NCBI GenBank assembly: GCA_031259945.1
Contig: JAIRKU010000004.1
Location: 1-58,631 of the forward strand
DNA: 58,631 bases
Direction: 5' to 3'
Source: Mycoplasmataceae bacterium
GTDB taxonomy: Bacteria; Bacillota_I; Bacilli_A; Mycoplasmatales; Mycoplasmoidaceae
Positions within the stretch are counted from its first letter, which is position 1, and every line of letters starts with the position of its first letter. Below are positions 44,424 to 54,450 of the stretch, in pieces. The notes beneath the pieces are model-generated. The model saw nothing but the letters and a program-made list of their open reading frames with translations, was not told where the DNA came from and ran no database searches. Both the position numbers and the translations under genes were made by a program.

Positions 44424-45317
44424 ATGGATAATAAACACGCAAATATCCTTAAAAACTTACGTATCAAAACAACGATTGATGATGCTGAACTTCAACAATA
44501 CCGACATCATCCATCCATTATTGATTTAAATTTAACTGATAAAGAGTTTAAACAATATTTTGGTGTAATTACACGTATGGTAAAAGAACAAAGTACAGCT
44601 CCCCAAGAAAATCCTAATAACGAAGTTTTATTTTATACAAAGTTAATTAGAGACCAACGCGGTAAATTAAAAGTTATTTCAGTGCCTACTGAAAAAATTT
44701 ATGACTTAATGTTAATTAGGTTACATTATTTAATCCGTGATTTTCCTGATCGACAATTGAATATCTTGTTAAATGCTGCATCAATTGGTAAAGTAGTAGA
44801 TGTTAGTAAAAAGAAATTACTGCTTTATTACATTAATGATGTTTTAGGTAATATCAGCAAAGCCAGCGGAGCCTACGTTTATGGTAATGTGGGGATTGGT
44901 AAAACATATACTGCTATTGGTTTAGCCAATGAATTGGCTAAACGTGAATTTAATGTAGCCTTTGTTAATTGTGCGGATATTGCTTATAAACTTAAACGAG
45001 GGTTTGATAAAGATAATGATGTTAATGATGAACTTGTTAATAAGATGAAAGAAGCCGATGCTTTATTTTTAGATGATATTGGAGCTGAAGATGAAAAAGT
45101 TTGGTTTTATAACAATTATTTAATGATTATTTTAAATTATCGTATGGACCGCAAAAAATTAACTTTTTTTACATCTAATTTAAGTATTGATGCTTTTAGT
45201 CAAAGACTTTCTAACTTAATGCATAAATCGTTTAATGCTGATAGACTAATTGAACGAATTCGTGCCTTAACTAAAAATCAACAATTTGAAATTACCGGCA
45301 ATAATCAACGTTATTAA
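44424..45317 (+). CDS. dnaI: helicase loader DnaI
   Basis: The frame from ATG 44424 gives 297 residues; an upstream TTG at 44409 falls in the dnaB tail and is less likely. An N-terminal helical domain precedes a AAA+ module. Walker A is YGNVGIGKTYT at about 153-163, Walker B is ALFLDDIGAE, and sensor 1 is FFTSN. DnaI/DnaC proteins load the replicative helicase. Residues around RLHYLIRDFPDR match the DnaI linker region. Confidence 0.93.
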   Translation: MDNKHANILKNLRIKTTIDDAELQQYRHHPSIIDLNLTDKEFKQYFGVITRMVKEQSTAPQENPNNEVLFYTKLIRDQRGKLKVISVPTEKIYDLMLIRLHYLIRDFPDRQLNILLNAASIGKVVDVSKKKLLLYYINDVLGNISKASGAYVYGNVGIGKTYTAIGLANELAKREFNVAFVNCADIAYKLKRGFDKDNDVNDELVNKMKEADALFLDDIGAEDEKVWFYNNYLMIILNYRMDRKKLTFFTSNLSIDAFSQRLSNLMHKSFNADRLIERIRALTKNQQFEITGNNQRY

Positions 45318-45337
45318 CTTTTTTCTTATCGGATATT

Positions 45338-45343
45338 TATAAT
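45338..45343 (+). promoter_or_regulatory. -10 box for argS
   Basis: TATAAT ends 6 bases before the argS ATG and no ribosome site intervenes, an apparent leaderless start. Confidence 0.5.
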
Positions 45344-45349
45344 TACACT

Positions 45350-47023
45350 ATGAGTAAAATAGAAACCACCATTGAATTAATTAAAAAAGAGCTTTTTAAT
45401 GCCATTCGAAAACAAAATGAATTAATTAATGATTTTGGTGTTCGTCTTGATAATTTACAGATTCAAGTAGACTTAACTAAAAATCAACGAATGGGCGATT
45501 TTTCTTCTAATGTAATGATGACAATGGGTTTAAATCGTGAACAGACTATTGAATTTGCTAACAAGATTGCTAAAATATTACCATGTCATATTTTTAGTAA
45601 AGTTAAAGTTGCTCCACCAGGTTTTATTAATATGTTTCTTAATACTGATTTTAATAGTGAATGTATTTCAAAAATCTTAGCTGAAGGTGAAACTTATGGT
45701 AAGTTTTCTTCTAAAAAAACTTTTTATAACTTAGAGTTCATTTCAGCCAACCCTACAGGTTTATTACATATTGGTCATGCACGAAACGCTGCAATCGGTG
45801 ATACGTTAGCACGTATCTGAGAATGCTATGGTATTAAAACTAATCGTGAATACTACATTAATGATGGTGGCAATCAGATTGAAAAACTTGGCATGTCTGT
45901 ATTAGTGCGTTATAAGCAAGCGTGTGGTGAAAATATTGCTTTGCCAGAAGACGCCTATCACGCATCTGAAATTATCGATATTGCTAACAAAATTAAAAGT
46001 CAAGTAGGAGACAAGTTTTTACAGACCCCATGCAATGAAAATAAAGTTTTAGACGAAACAATAGGTAATTTTTTAAAAACATACGCTAAAGATTATTTAT
46101 TAAATGTGATTAAACAAACTTTAAATAAATTTGATGTAAGTATAGATATTTGATTTAGTGAATCCCAAATTTATGAAAAGAAATTAATTGCTACAACATT
46201 GGAAATATTACAACCAAATATTTATCAAAAAGATGGTGCCACTTGACTTAAAACAAATAGTCTAGGTGATGATAAAGACCGAGTATTAATTAAAACAGAT
46301 GGTACTTATACTTATTTTTTACCAGATATCGCTTATCACAATATTAAATTATCTCGTGGTTATGATAGATGCTTTAATATATGGGGGAGCGATCATAAAA
46401 GCTACGCTGATCGAATGAAAATTGCTATTCAACTATTAGGTTATCCGAAAGAAAGTCTAGAAATCTTAATTATGCAAATGGTTCGATTAATGAAGAATGG
46501 TGAAGAATTTAAAATGTCCAAGCGTAGTGGTAATGCATTAACATTACAAGATTTACTAGATACTATTGGTAAAGATGCTGCACGTTGGTATTTAATTAGT
46601 CAATCCATGTCTACGCATTTGGAAATCGATGTAGAACGGGCAATACATCAAAGTAGCGATAATCCATTGTATTATGTGCAATATGCACATGCTCGCATTA
46701 ATCAATTGCTTGCCAAAGCAGACTTAAAACAACCGCATTATTTTAATTTATTAATATCACCATCAGAACAGAACTTAATTAACATGTTGCATTATTACAA
46801 ACATACCATTCAAACAGTTGCAACCACTTATGAGGTTCACAAAATGACTTTATATTTAACTAATTTAGCTAAGGCTTTTCACTTTTTCTATGCTAACAAC
46901 CAAATTATTAATGCAACAGATCCTAAATTAAGCGCCCAAAGAGTTTATTTAGCTAATGCCGTTAAACAAGTAATCAGTAATGGTCTTAACCTCATCGGTA
47001 TAACGCCTATTAATAAAATGTAA
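45350..47023 (+). CDS. argS: arginyl-tRNA synthetase
   Basis: The 557-residue protein has an N-terminal Add-1 domain. The HIGH motif is at about residues 140-143 within SANPTGLLHIGHARN. The conserved segment REYYINDGGNQIEKL and a KMSKRSGNALT signature precede the C-terminal DALR anticodon domain (NPLYYVQYAHARI). It charges tRNA-Arg. Several Trp codons are TGA. The stop codon forms part of a terminator stem. Confidence 0.96.
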
Positions 47024-47046
47024 TACAAAAATATTTTTTTGTATTA
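47021..47046 (+). terminator. hairpin at the end of argS
   Basis: TAATACAAAAA and its complement TTTTTGTATTA form an 11-bp stem with a tiny loop, starting at the argS stop codon. The stem is all A-T apart from one G-C pair and lacks a separate T-run, so it is a moderate terminator candidate that works on either strand. Confidence 0.45.
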
Positions 47047-47129
47047 CTGTTTACTAGTCTTCTTGTTGCTATCAATATAATACGTTCATAATTTTTAAAA
47101 TAAAACATATTGAATTTAATGGAGAAACC

Positions 47130-47408
47130 GTGAAAAAAAGGAACCTAAACGAAGATTTTGATGATTCTACAGCCATTTCTAGTGTTGTCTGTTCAAAGAA
47201 CGAAGCAGAACTCTTTTATTTAATCCGCCTGCAATTCCCTAAAGTTAATGTAGAAGAAATTAAAATTCATTCTTGAAAACAAATGATTAACAACCAAGGC
47301 GAGGTTATTTTAGTTCCGACATGAAATAGCAAAAACTATTTTCACAACTCCACTGTAACCTTAGGCTTCAATTACAACATTGCAAGATTGTTTTCACAAA
47401 AGAAATAA
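47130..47408 (+). CDS. hypothetical protein, 92 aa
   Basis: The frame starts at GTG 47130 behind a clear TAATGGAG ribosome site; the ATG at 47119 is in another frame that stops at once. It runs through two TGA Trp codons to TAA 47406-47408. The protein is soluble with a mixed helical/beta pattern (ELFYLIRLQFPKVNVEEIKI, then NNQGEVILVPTW). A weak hairpin (AGTC, GACT, then T5) lies 25 bases beyond the stop. Family not recognised. Confidence 0.7.
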
Positions 47409-47482
47409 AATAAAAACTAAAAATCAAACAGAGTCCTTAATAGACTTTTTATTTACTGTTGCACTTGCAAATGGAATTCAGC

Positions 47483-47585
47483 GTAACTATTCCCCACAAT
47501 CATAACCGTTATAAGTTATGATACTTTCATAGAACACCTTCTTTATTGGGCGTTCGACTTTTGGGTGTACATCTAAACAAAATTA
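47483..47585 (-). other. possible insertion-sequence remnant (3' end)
   Basis: GTAACTATTC at 47483-47492 equals the first ten bases of the inverted repeats found at 10112 and 58514. On the minus strand a short open stretch (HPKVERPIKKVFYESIITYN) runs into a TAG placed inside this repeat. This is how many transposase genes end inside their right terminal repeat. No transposase motif is left to confirm it. Confidence 0.3.
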
Positions 47586-47615
47586 GTCAAAAAATTATTA
47601 GGTAAAAACAAAAGA

Positions 47616-47885
47616 TTACTTGTAATGTTCGCGACAAGTTAATAGATGAATCATATCTTGATTAACAACATAAACAATCGATGTTCATGTGTGATTCTTC
47701 TGCTTCAAAATCCTGGTCCACGATGTTTTAAAGGCTTAGGTTTCCCTATGCCGTTAAATGCGAAGTATGTATGCCATCTAATAAACTATGAATTTTATTT
47801 AAAACTTTTTTATTGTGTTCAGATTTTCATTTTTTAATATCTGATTGAAAGTCTGGCGTATAAAAAATATATAAGTTTTAGGCAT
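47616..47885 (-). pseudogene. YoeB-type toxin (RelE superfamily), frameshifted
   Basis: Starting at ATG 47885 the minus strand encodes a YoeB-like protein spread over shifted frames. The pieces read MPKTYIF, YTPDFQSDIKKW, then GIGKPKPLKH and GFWSRRITHEHR, then IVYVVNQDM ending TCREHYK and TAA 47618-47616. The order and the motifs GKPKPLKH, WSRR-x3-EHR and a terminal HY equal those of YoeB mRNA interferases. Breaks lie at the A6 run 47862-47867, near 47755 and near 47680. The first codons overlap the antitoxin-like gene by 8 bases, as in working toxin-antitoxin pairs. Confidence 0.8.
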
Positions 47886-48090
47886 TATTTATAAAATCCT
47901 GTACTTTTTGCAAAGACACAGCCTCAGCTCTTTTCATATTTTTAGAACGTTCTCAAACAATATCTAATCTATCTGGTTGTAGTTCGCTTTTTAGGTCAAC
48001 AACTTTATCGATAAATTTTTTAGCCATATTTCCATCAGTAAAGTCACCAACGATTTTATTATCATTAATTTTTATAATTATTTGAACCAT
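47878..48090 (-). CDS. putative antitoxin of the decayed YoeB-like module, 70 aa
   Basis: An intact frame runs from ATG 48090-48088 (GGAG site about 9 bases upstream) to TAA 47880-47878. The charged 70-residue protein (DNKIVGDFTDGNMAKKFIDK, then DIVWERSKNMKRAEAVS) does not show the YefM/Phd pattern usual for YoeB partners. The antitoxin role is inferred from position, size and the 8-base overlap with the toxin. It may be a different antitoxin family or be maintained only as an immunity gene. Confidence 0.6.
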
Positions 48091-48114
48091 AGTTCCAACT
48101 CCTAATATAACTTT

Positions 48115-48324
48115 TTAAATTGTAAACCATTTTTGTAAATAATCAGCGCCTTTGCTCCGTTGATTATAATCTTCGTTCAAAATCAAAGCTGAATTAGCAT
48201 ATAACAAAATTTCATATAAATCCAAAGAAATAATACACTTGATTAAATTAGCGATAAACCTAAAATAAAAATATGTAAAAATATAAAATCATTTAATGCA
48301 TTTTACTAAAATTATGATATACAT
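48115..48324 (-). CDS. doubtful small ORF or gene remnant, 69 aa
   Basis: The frame runs from ATG 48324 to TAA 48117-48115. The first 30 codons are A+T noise-like and hydrophobic. The last 40 (SLDLYEILLYANSALILNED, then QRSKGADYLQKWF) look like real protein. There is no ribosome site. It is probably the 3' part of a lost gene lying upstream of the antitoxin-like gene and divergent from the ATPase at 48330. Confidence 0.3.
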
Positions 48325-48329
48325 ACAAT

Positions 48330-49580
48330 ATGAAAAATAAACTATATAAACCAAGAATTATTGATCAAATATTACAACAATATATTTGCACATTTTCCGC
48401 CGTTCTATTAGAAGGTCCCAAATGATGCGGCAAATCATGGACTGCCAAACAAATATCTAATTCATACATTGATCTTACAGATCCTACTAATAACTTTCAA
48501 AATTTAAAACTATTAAAATTAGATATTGAGCGTTCTTTCATTGGTGAATTTCCTAGAACAATTGATGAATGAGAGTTATTGCCATCAATTTGGGACGCCT
48601 TGCGCAATAAGATAGATGATAAATGAGAAGGTAAAATTATATTAACTGGATCAACCAAACCAGAAAGAACAAAGGTTTTTCATTCAGGGGCAGGCAGAAT
48701 TGCTTCTCTTAAAATGAGACCAATGTCTCTATATGAAAGTAATGATTCAAATGGTTCTGTGTCATTACAAGATTTATTTGAACACAAAAAAATCATTGGT
48801 GAAAGCAATAAAACTCTTGATAACTTGATTGATTTCATTTTAAGGGGAGGATGACCGGAAAATTTAAACAAAACCATTGAACAAGCACTCTTATTCAATC
48901 GTAACTACATTGAAGCAGTTAGTAATGAGAGAAATATCGAATTTTCTATCAGTAAATACAACAAAACAGCCATGCTGTACGTCATTAAATCTATCGCTAG
49001 AAATGATCAAACATTTATAAAAAATAAAACTATTATGAATGAGACCAATATTTCAGAACCAACTTTAAACAAATATTTTGATATTCTAGAACGCTTTAAT
49101 TTGATTGAATCCTTGCCGAGCTGATCTCAAAACTTACGATCAAATCTAAGAATTAAAAAGAGTTCTAAAATTCGTTTGATTGATCCATCGTTATCTTGTG
49201 CAGCATTAGGATTAACCCATGAATCATTACTTAATGATTTAAGATTTTTAGGGTTTTTATTCGAATCCTTAGTTGTAAGGGATTTATTAACTTATATCAA
49301 TGTATTTGATGGTAAGTTATTTCATTTAAACCAAGATGATACTGACGAAGTCGATTTAATCGTAGAAAAACCTAACGGAGATTGAGGCATTATAGAAGTC
49401 AAGTTAGGCGCTAGCGATATCGAAAAATGAGAATCGAAATTAGACAAACTAATTTCCAAAATGATTAATAGTGGCGCAAAACCACCTAAATTTAAAGCAA
49501 TCATTAGTGGAGTATCTAAATATGCTTATGCAACCTCAAAGAATACATATGTAATACCAATTACTTGTTTGAGAGAATAA
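48330..49580 (+). CDS. DUF4143-type AAA+ ATPase, copy 1
   Basis: The 416-residue frame has an N-terminal P-loop EGPKWCGKS at about 28-36, a DLTDP-like segment, the REFPRTIDEWE-like acidic stretch (here EFPRTIDEWELL) and sensor segment ILTGSTKP. A C-terminal DUF4143 nuclease-like domain has RLIDPSLSCAALG, FESLVVRDLLTY and DEVDLIVE, and then IIEVKLG, matching the D...E-x-K core of PD-(D/E)xK folds. Such ATPases are frequent in accessory islands and of unsettled function. TATGAT at 48313 may be its -10 box. It converges with the primase-helicase gene, 11 bases away. Confidence 0.88.
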
Positions 49581-49591
49581 CTCTATAAAAT

Positions 49592-52333
49592 TTACATATC
49601 AAATAAAGTAGGTTGATTGATTGACTTACTCTGAAAATCATCTAAAATTTCGTTTGCAGTTACCGGATCATCAATTTTAAGTATTGTTTGCTCAAAATTT
49701 TGATATGAAAAAGGATTAATCCCTCCATATCAAACAATTCGTTTATCAATTACAATCATATTTGGTAATTCAGAGCTAGTTAATTTTGTAATGTTTATTG
49801 CAAACGGTTCGTATTTTGAGTTAAGTAGTATCGAAGTGTCTACTTTCATATATTTTATTAATTCATTAATTTTTTGTTTGCTACATTCATTAATGAGCAA
49901 ATGAATACTAATTTTTGCATTTAAAAGATCTTGCTTCAATAAATTTTCATAATTTTGTTCGGTATAAATGAAAACTGTATTACGATTACTCTTAGTTGAA
50001 CTAGCTACATAACCAAGACTGTTATAACCTGACTGACGAATGTCGTACATTCTTCTGAAAATATAATTTCTAATGTCAACATAATCGTAGACCTTCAATT
50101 CCTTAACTTTATTAATTTCGCGGTGTAATCTACCAACATATTGTGATAATGTGCCGATTCATCGAAAAGGAGATGTAATGAATAATGTATCGAGTCTTTC
50201 GTCATCAAAGCCTTCGCCAATAAATTTGCCTGTGGCTAAAATAATGAAATGTTCATCGTTATAGGATTTTAATTTAGCAAAATTTTCCAATCGTTCTTTT
50301 TCGGATAATTGTCCGTGGAGCATTAAGCAATTAGGACAAAATGATAAAATCTTGCTCCATAATTTTTGAATATGACTTAAACGATCTGTCAAAACAAGAA
50401 TATGCTTTTTCTGGTTGTATTCATGTTTGATGTCATCAATAATCATATTATTTCTATCTTTATCTACTATTAGTTCACTTACCATTGCTGTAGTGTTATT
50501 TATGAAATTACTAGTAAATCGTGTGAATCTCGGAATTAGAATTTTTCGAAATTTATCTTCATTAATTGTTTCTTGTTCAAATAAAACTGGTCCAATAATT
50601 AATTCAATAGTTTTTTCTAATCTATCAGAACGTTCAATTGTAGCTGTTTGACCGTAGATGTATTTAGGGTTAAAATCACGAAGAACAGTTTGATACGTAT
50701 ATGAACTTGCATGATGCACTTCATCACAAATGACTAACCCATATAAATTTTTCATTTTATTTCTTAGTTCCACATTGCTATTTAATAATTGAATAGTACA
50801 AATGTCAATCGAACCTGAATATTGAGGATTTTTACTATTAACAATTCTGACGTATGAAGAGTTATCATTAGTTTCAAATTTTAAAAATTTATTCAGAGAG
50901 TTATATCATTGTTCGGCTAGTTCTATTCTGTCAACGATAATCAAGGTGTTAATTTTTAACTGGTCAACTAAAGATATAGCAACTAATGTTTTACCATGAC
51001 CTGTCGGAGCCACCAAAATTCCATAATTCTTCAATAGTAATTTTTCAGCTGCTTGTGCTTGTCATTTTTTTAATTTTCCGGTAAACTTTATATTTATTTT
51101 TTTACCATTATTAGTTTTAACTTCTAATACATAATTAATTTTTAAAATTTTTAGTATTTGCAGTACTTGATCTAAGCAACCTCTTGGTAAAATGAGCAGT
51201 TTATTTTCCATGTCTTCCTTAAATAATGAATAAATTCTAGGAACTTGGTAATTCGAAATGTGTTTTCTTTCGTTAATATAGTATTGTTTATTGACAAATG
51301 ATGAAAGTCTTTTAAAAAAGCGTCTAGCTTTATTGGAAATCTCTTCTCAATGTAAATAAATTTCGTTAGAAAATGTGATTTTGATGTTTTCGTTAAAGTC
51401 TTCTTTAGTTAATTGATCAATTTCCACATTGACATTTCTATGAAAATTTCCTAATTCAGTAAATTCGTCTAATTTTGATACGATTTGAAGAATTTGATCA
51501 TATTTAACGAACCGCTTGCTATTTAAGTATCTAAATGGTTCAACAATGGGTTGAAAATAATCGTCAATAAAAATAGTTTTATTTTCTTTAATCCTCCCAC
51601 CATTTAAGGGCAAAGCAATTAAATTGCCAACTCCATTCTTATCGATAAAATCTTGACTTGGAAACATACGATCGTATGAAAGAAATGATAAATTGGGATA
51701 TTCATTCATTGTTTGAGTTAAAAGAAATGAACCAAATTTTCTTGCTTCTACAGCTTTTAACAATTTCTCAAAAAATATTCATACATGAATTCCCTCCCCA
51801 GACTGCGATACTTCTAACAGATAATCAATGTTAAATTTTTTCATAATTTTAGTTAAATGTAAAACTTCTGATATGTAATCTTTATTTTTCTTAGCATCAA
51901 AATCAAAAACTAATAATTTAGTCATATTATTTTCTAACATAGGATAAATTCCTATGAAAATATCACCATTTAAATGGCTATTTAAAACTTTCGGAGTTAA
52001 TGGTTCATATTTTTTATTTTGACATTTGTCACATTTTAATCGTGGTTTTCCACATAAGAAATAATCTCATAAATTTTTACACTTTATCTGCCACCAATGT
52101 TTGCCAGTAGTTGAATTAATTTTCATTTCCGCATAATGGTTAAAATTACCAGCAAAATATCTAAAAAATGTATTTATGTTTTTATTGACATTCAGAGAAT
52201 CAATATCATTATCGCTTTTGTTATTTCGAGAATTTAATAACAAGTTTAATCGTTCAATTTCAGCCCTAGCACTTTTTAATTTTTCAATCAATTCTTCTTT
52301 AGATAAATTAATCAAATTTTCATCATGTGTCAT
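49592..52333 (-). CDS. TOTE-type archaeo-eukaryotic primase fused to SF2 helicase
   Basis: The 913-residue frame starts at ATG 52333-52331, reads through many TGA Trp codons and ends at TAA 49594-49592. After a coiled coil (ELIEKLKSARAEIERLNLLL) comes a primase domain. It has a cysteine cluster (CGKPRLKCDKC), a PLT-x-H-x-GIYP region, catalytic DFD at about D144/D146 and GEGIHVWIFF with H183. SYDRMFPSQDF and GNLIALPLNGG complete it, as in the primase of TOTE conflict systems. Next is an SF2 helicase with APTGHGKT (about 442-449), CDEVHHA (about 536-542), GQTAT and QYVGRLHRE. Both modules look intact. Confidence 0.85.
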
Positions 52334-52571
52334 CTTTCAATATATTAACAAAAATACAATTAAAATAACAAACATATTGCTTGGCTAAAATCACAATTAA
52401 TAACACCAACACGATCCAACCTTAATATTTTTATTTGATAACAATGCATTGAAGCTATGAATATACTTAAGACATATGTATATGTAAAAATTAAATATCT
52501 ATTAATAAAAAAATACATTTTTGTATAAAATTTAACATAAATTAATAATTTTTGACATATAATTTCAATCT
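52334..52571. promoter_or_regulatory. divergent intergenic region with -10 box for ATPase copy 2
   Basis: This A+T-rich spacer separates the primase-helicase gene (left, minus strand) from ATPase copy 2 (right). TATAAT at 52558-52563 ends 8 bases before the ATG at 52572 without a ribosome site. The near-palindrome ACATATGTATATGT at about 52474-52487 lies roughly midway and might serve both genes. No ORF was seen. Confidence 0.45.
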
Positions 52572-53756
52572 ATGGAAATCAAAAGAAATAAATATCTTGA
52601 ATTGTTAGCTAATAAGAAAAATAATGGTCTTATTAAAATTTTAATCGGAACGCGAAAAGTTGGCAAGACTACCATTTTAAGACAATTCGCTACTTTACAT
52701 TTAAAAAATGAAGTAGTGCATACATATGATTTCAATGTCTATGAAAATCAAAACAAATATAGAGATCTTGATTATTTTAATCAAGAGATTCTTAATAAAC
52801 TAGTGAAAGATAAAATGAACTATTTATTTTTTGATGAAATTCAGGAAATTACCGGATGAGAAAAAATTATTAATAGTATATCTTTACTAAAAAATATTGA
52901 TATTTATATCACAGGGTCCAATTCTAAATTATTATCATCAGAAATATCCACATTATTAACTGGTAAAAATGCAAAAATTTATGTTTATCCATTAAGTTTT
53001 AAAGAATATTATGATTTTAAGAATTCCAATGAAAAAGAAAAAGTCTTCCAGGAGTACATTGAATTTGGAGCGATGCCTAAATGTTGCTTGACTGAGAAAA
53101 AATCAGAAAAAAACGAATACCTTAGAATGCTTTTTTCTGATGTCATCAACAACGACATCATCAATCGCTATAAGATTTTGGATATTAAAGAATTCCATAA
53201 CATTTTTTATTTTTTAATGGAAAATATTGGGACTGAATTATCTATTAATAAAATTGGTAACATTATTAGACAAAAGGACAAATCGGTTATTTCCAATAAT
53301 ACCATTTCTAATTACATTGAATATTTATGTAATTGCTTCTTGTGTTCTAAGATTAATAAAATTAACATTAAAGGTAAAACTGTTCTCGAAACTAATTACA
53401 AAATATATGCATATGACGTAGGAATTAGAAACTCATTTATATCGTCATTTAGTTTTAATCGTGGAAAACTTTTAGAAAATTTAGTGTATATTGAATTATT
53501 AAGAAACGGATATGAAGTTAATGTCGGTCAAGATCGATTTATTCCTGAAGTTGATTTTGTCGCTAAAAAAAATAATGAATATATTTATATACAAGTATGT
53601 GAAAATTTAAATGAGAACAACCAAGCTAATGAAATTGGTAATTTATTAAAAATAAAAGACGGCAGAAAACTTTTCATTAGTAAAGATTATTTTAATAAGT
53701 TTGAAAATGGTATTCAGATGATAAACATTATTGAATGATTGCTGATTGAAAAATAA
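52572..53756 (+). CDS. DUF4143-type AAA+ ATPase, copy 2
   Basis: The 394-residue frame has P-loop GTRKVGKTT at about 26-34 and Walker B YLFFDEIQEI at about 88-97. Sensor segment YITGSNSKLL and the PLSFKEYYDF motif typical of this ATPase group follow. A winged-helix part and the C-terminal DUF4143 domain (YAYDVGIRNSF, RGKLLENLVYIELLRNGYEV, PEVDFVAKK, YIYIQV) complete it. In the last part the E-x-K of the nuclease-like core is Q-V-C, so it may be inactive as a nuclease. It is more like the remnant at 23116 than like copy 1. Confidence 0.88.
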
Positions 53757-53815
53757 TTTTTATCTATGCTATGTCTTAATTATTTAGAAACTAGCAATTT
53801 TTAATAGTCCAATTT

Positions 53816-53845
53816 TTGATAAGCTAAATTAATCGAGACTATAAT
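53816..53845 (+). promoter_or_regulatory. promoter TTGATA-N18-TATAAT in front of the tiny RNA
   Basis: TTGATA at 53816-53821 and TATAAT at 53840-53845 are 18 bases apart. The predicted start is about 53851, directly at the stem described next, and no coding gene follows on this strand for 600 bases. Confidence 0.55.
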
Positions 53846-53848
53846 TTT

Positions 53849-53905
53849 AAAGGGTAAAGTTGTGAAGTCGGCCCTGGGACCAAGACCACTCTTTACTCTT
53901 TTTAT
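53849..53905 (+). ncRNA. candidate tiny RNA: a terminator hairpin directly behind a promoter
   Basis: AAGGGTAAAG (53850-53859) pairs with CTTTACTCTT (53891-53900; one G-T pair), followed by T-rich sequence. The 31-base loop is unusually G+C-rich (GTCGGCCCTGGGACC) and can form an inner GGTCC-like pairing. With the promoter just upstream, the product would be about 55 bases. It may be a sponge or decoy RNA, or simply a terminator between convergent genes. Confidence 0.45.
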
Positions 53906-54348
53906 TTGTATGGTAAGTATTTAGCAGCACATTTATTTGTTTTGTTCCTAATTCTACGTTTAATAGCGCGTTTAGTTTTATGTCCGATATAACGTACGAT
54001 AAATTGTTTGTCGCTAGTCTGAGCCGTTTTTAATATCGTTCTAAAGAAAGCAGTGCCTCTTATTCCACGTAACAAACCTTCGGTAGCGCCATAAGCCATA
54101 TCTTTTACAACGTTATCTCATTTCTCTCAGTAACTCTTTTTACTCATACGAACGGCACGATTGACTGTTCTATGAAAAACTATAACTCTCTCTATTCAAA
54201 TGGCAACTCAAGGTATGTATGTAAACCCTACGAATAAAGAATTTTGTCTTAAGAATTCACCAACAGATCAACCCCAAGCTATATTGCCTAAATAATAACT
54301 ACCGGTGCTTTCGGCATTTATAAATGGTTCGATAAATGTAACATAAAT
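53902..54348 (-). pseudogene. N-terminally truncated membrane/surface protein fragment
   Basis: An open minus-strand frame of 148 codons ends at TAA 53904-53902. It has no plausible start: the first codon after the upstream stop is ATT, and the next in-frame ATG lies far inside. It contains aromatic helices (NIAWGWSVGEFLRQ, then FTYIPWVAIWIERVIVFHR) and a very basic tail (HKTKRAIKRRIRNKTNKC). It looks like the 3' part of a larger gene. No family recognised. A gene with an unusual ATT start cannot be excluded. Confidence 0.5.
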
Positions 54349-54382
54349 TTATTGCGACGCTTTCCCTTTTGAATGACATTAT

Positions 54383-54437
54383 GTACAACTTATATGTCAA
54401 ACTATTGTACGAAGAAGCACTAAAAATACTTTATAAT
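54383..54437 (+). promoter_or_regulatory. promoter region of the lipoprotein gene with dyad
   Basis: TATAAT at 54432-54437 lies 13 bases before the ATG at 54451. Upstream, GTACAA (54383-54388) and TTGTAC (54405-54410) form a dyad with a 16-base centre, ending near the -35 position. It recalls the GTAC-containing dyad before manA. Confidence 0.4.
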
Positions 54438-54450
54438 TCTATCTACATAA

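Noticed and set aside
47646-47837. Plus-strand open frame of 63 codons
   Set aside because: It lies opposite the frameshifted YoeB gene, whose conserved motifs are on the minus strand.
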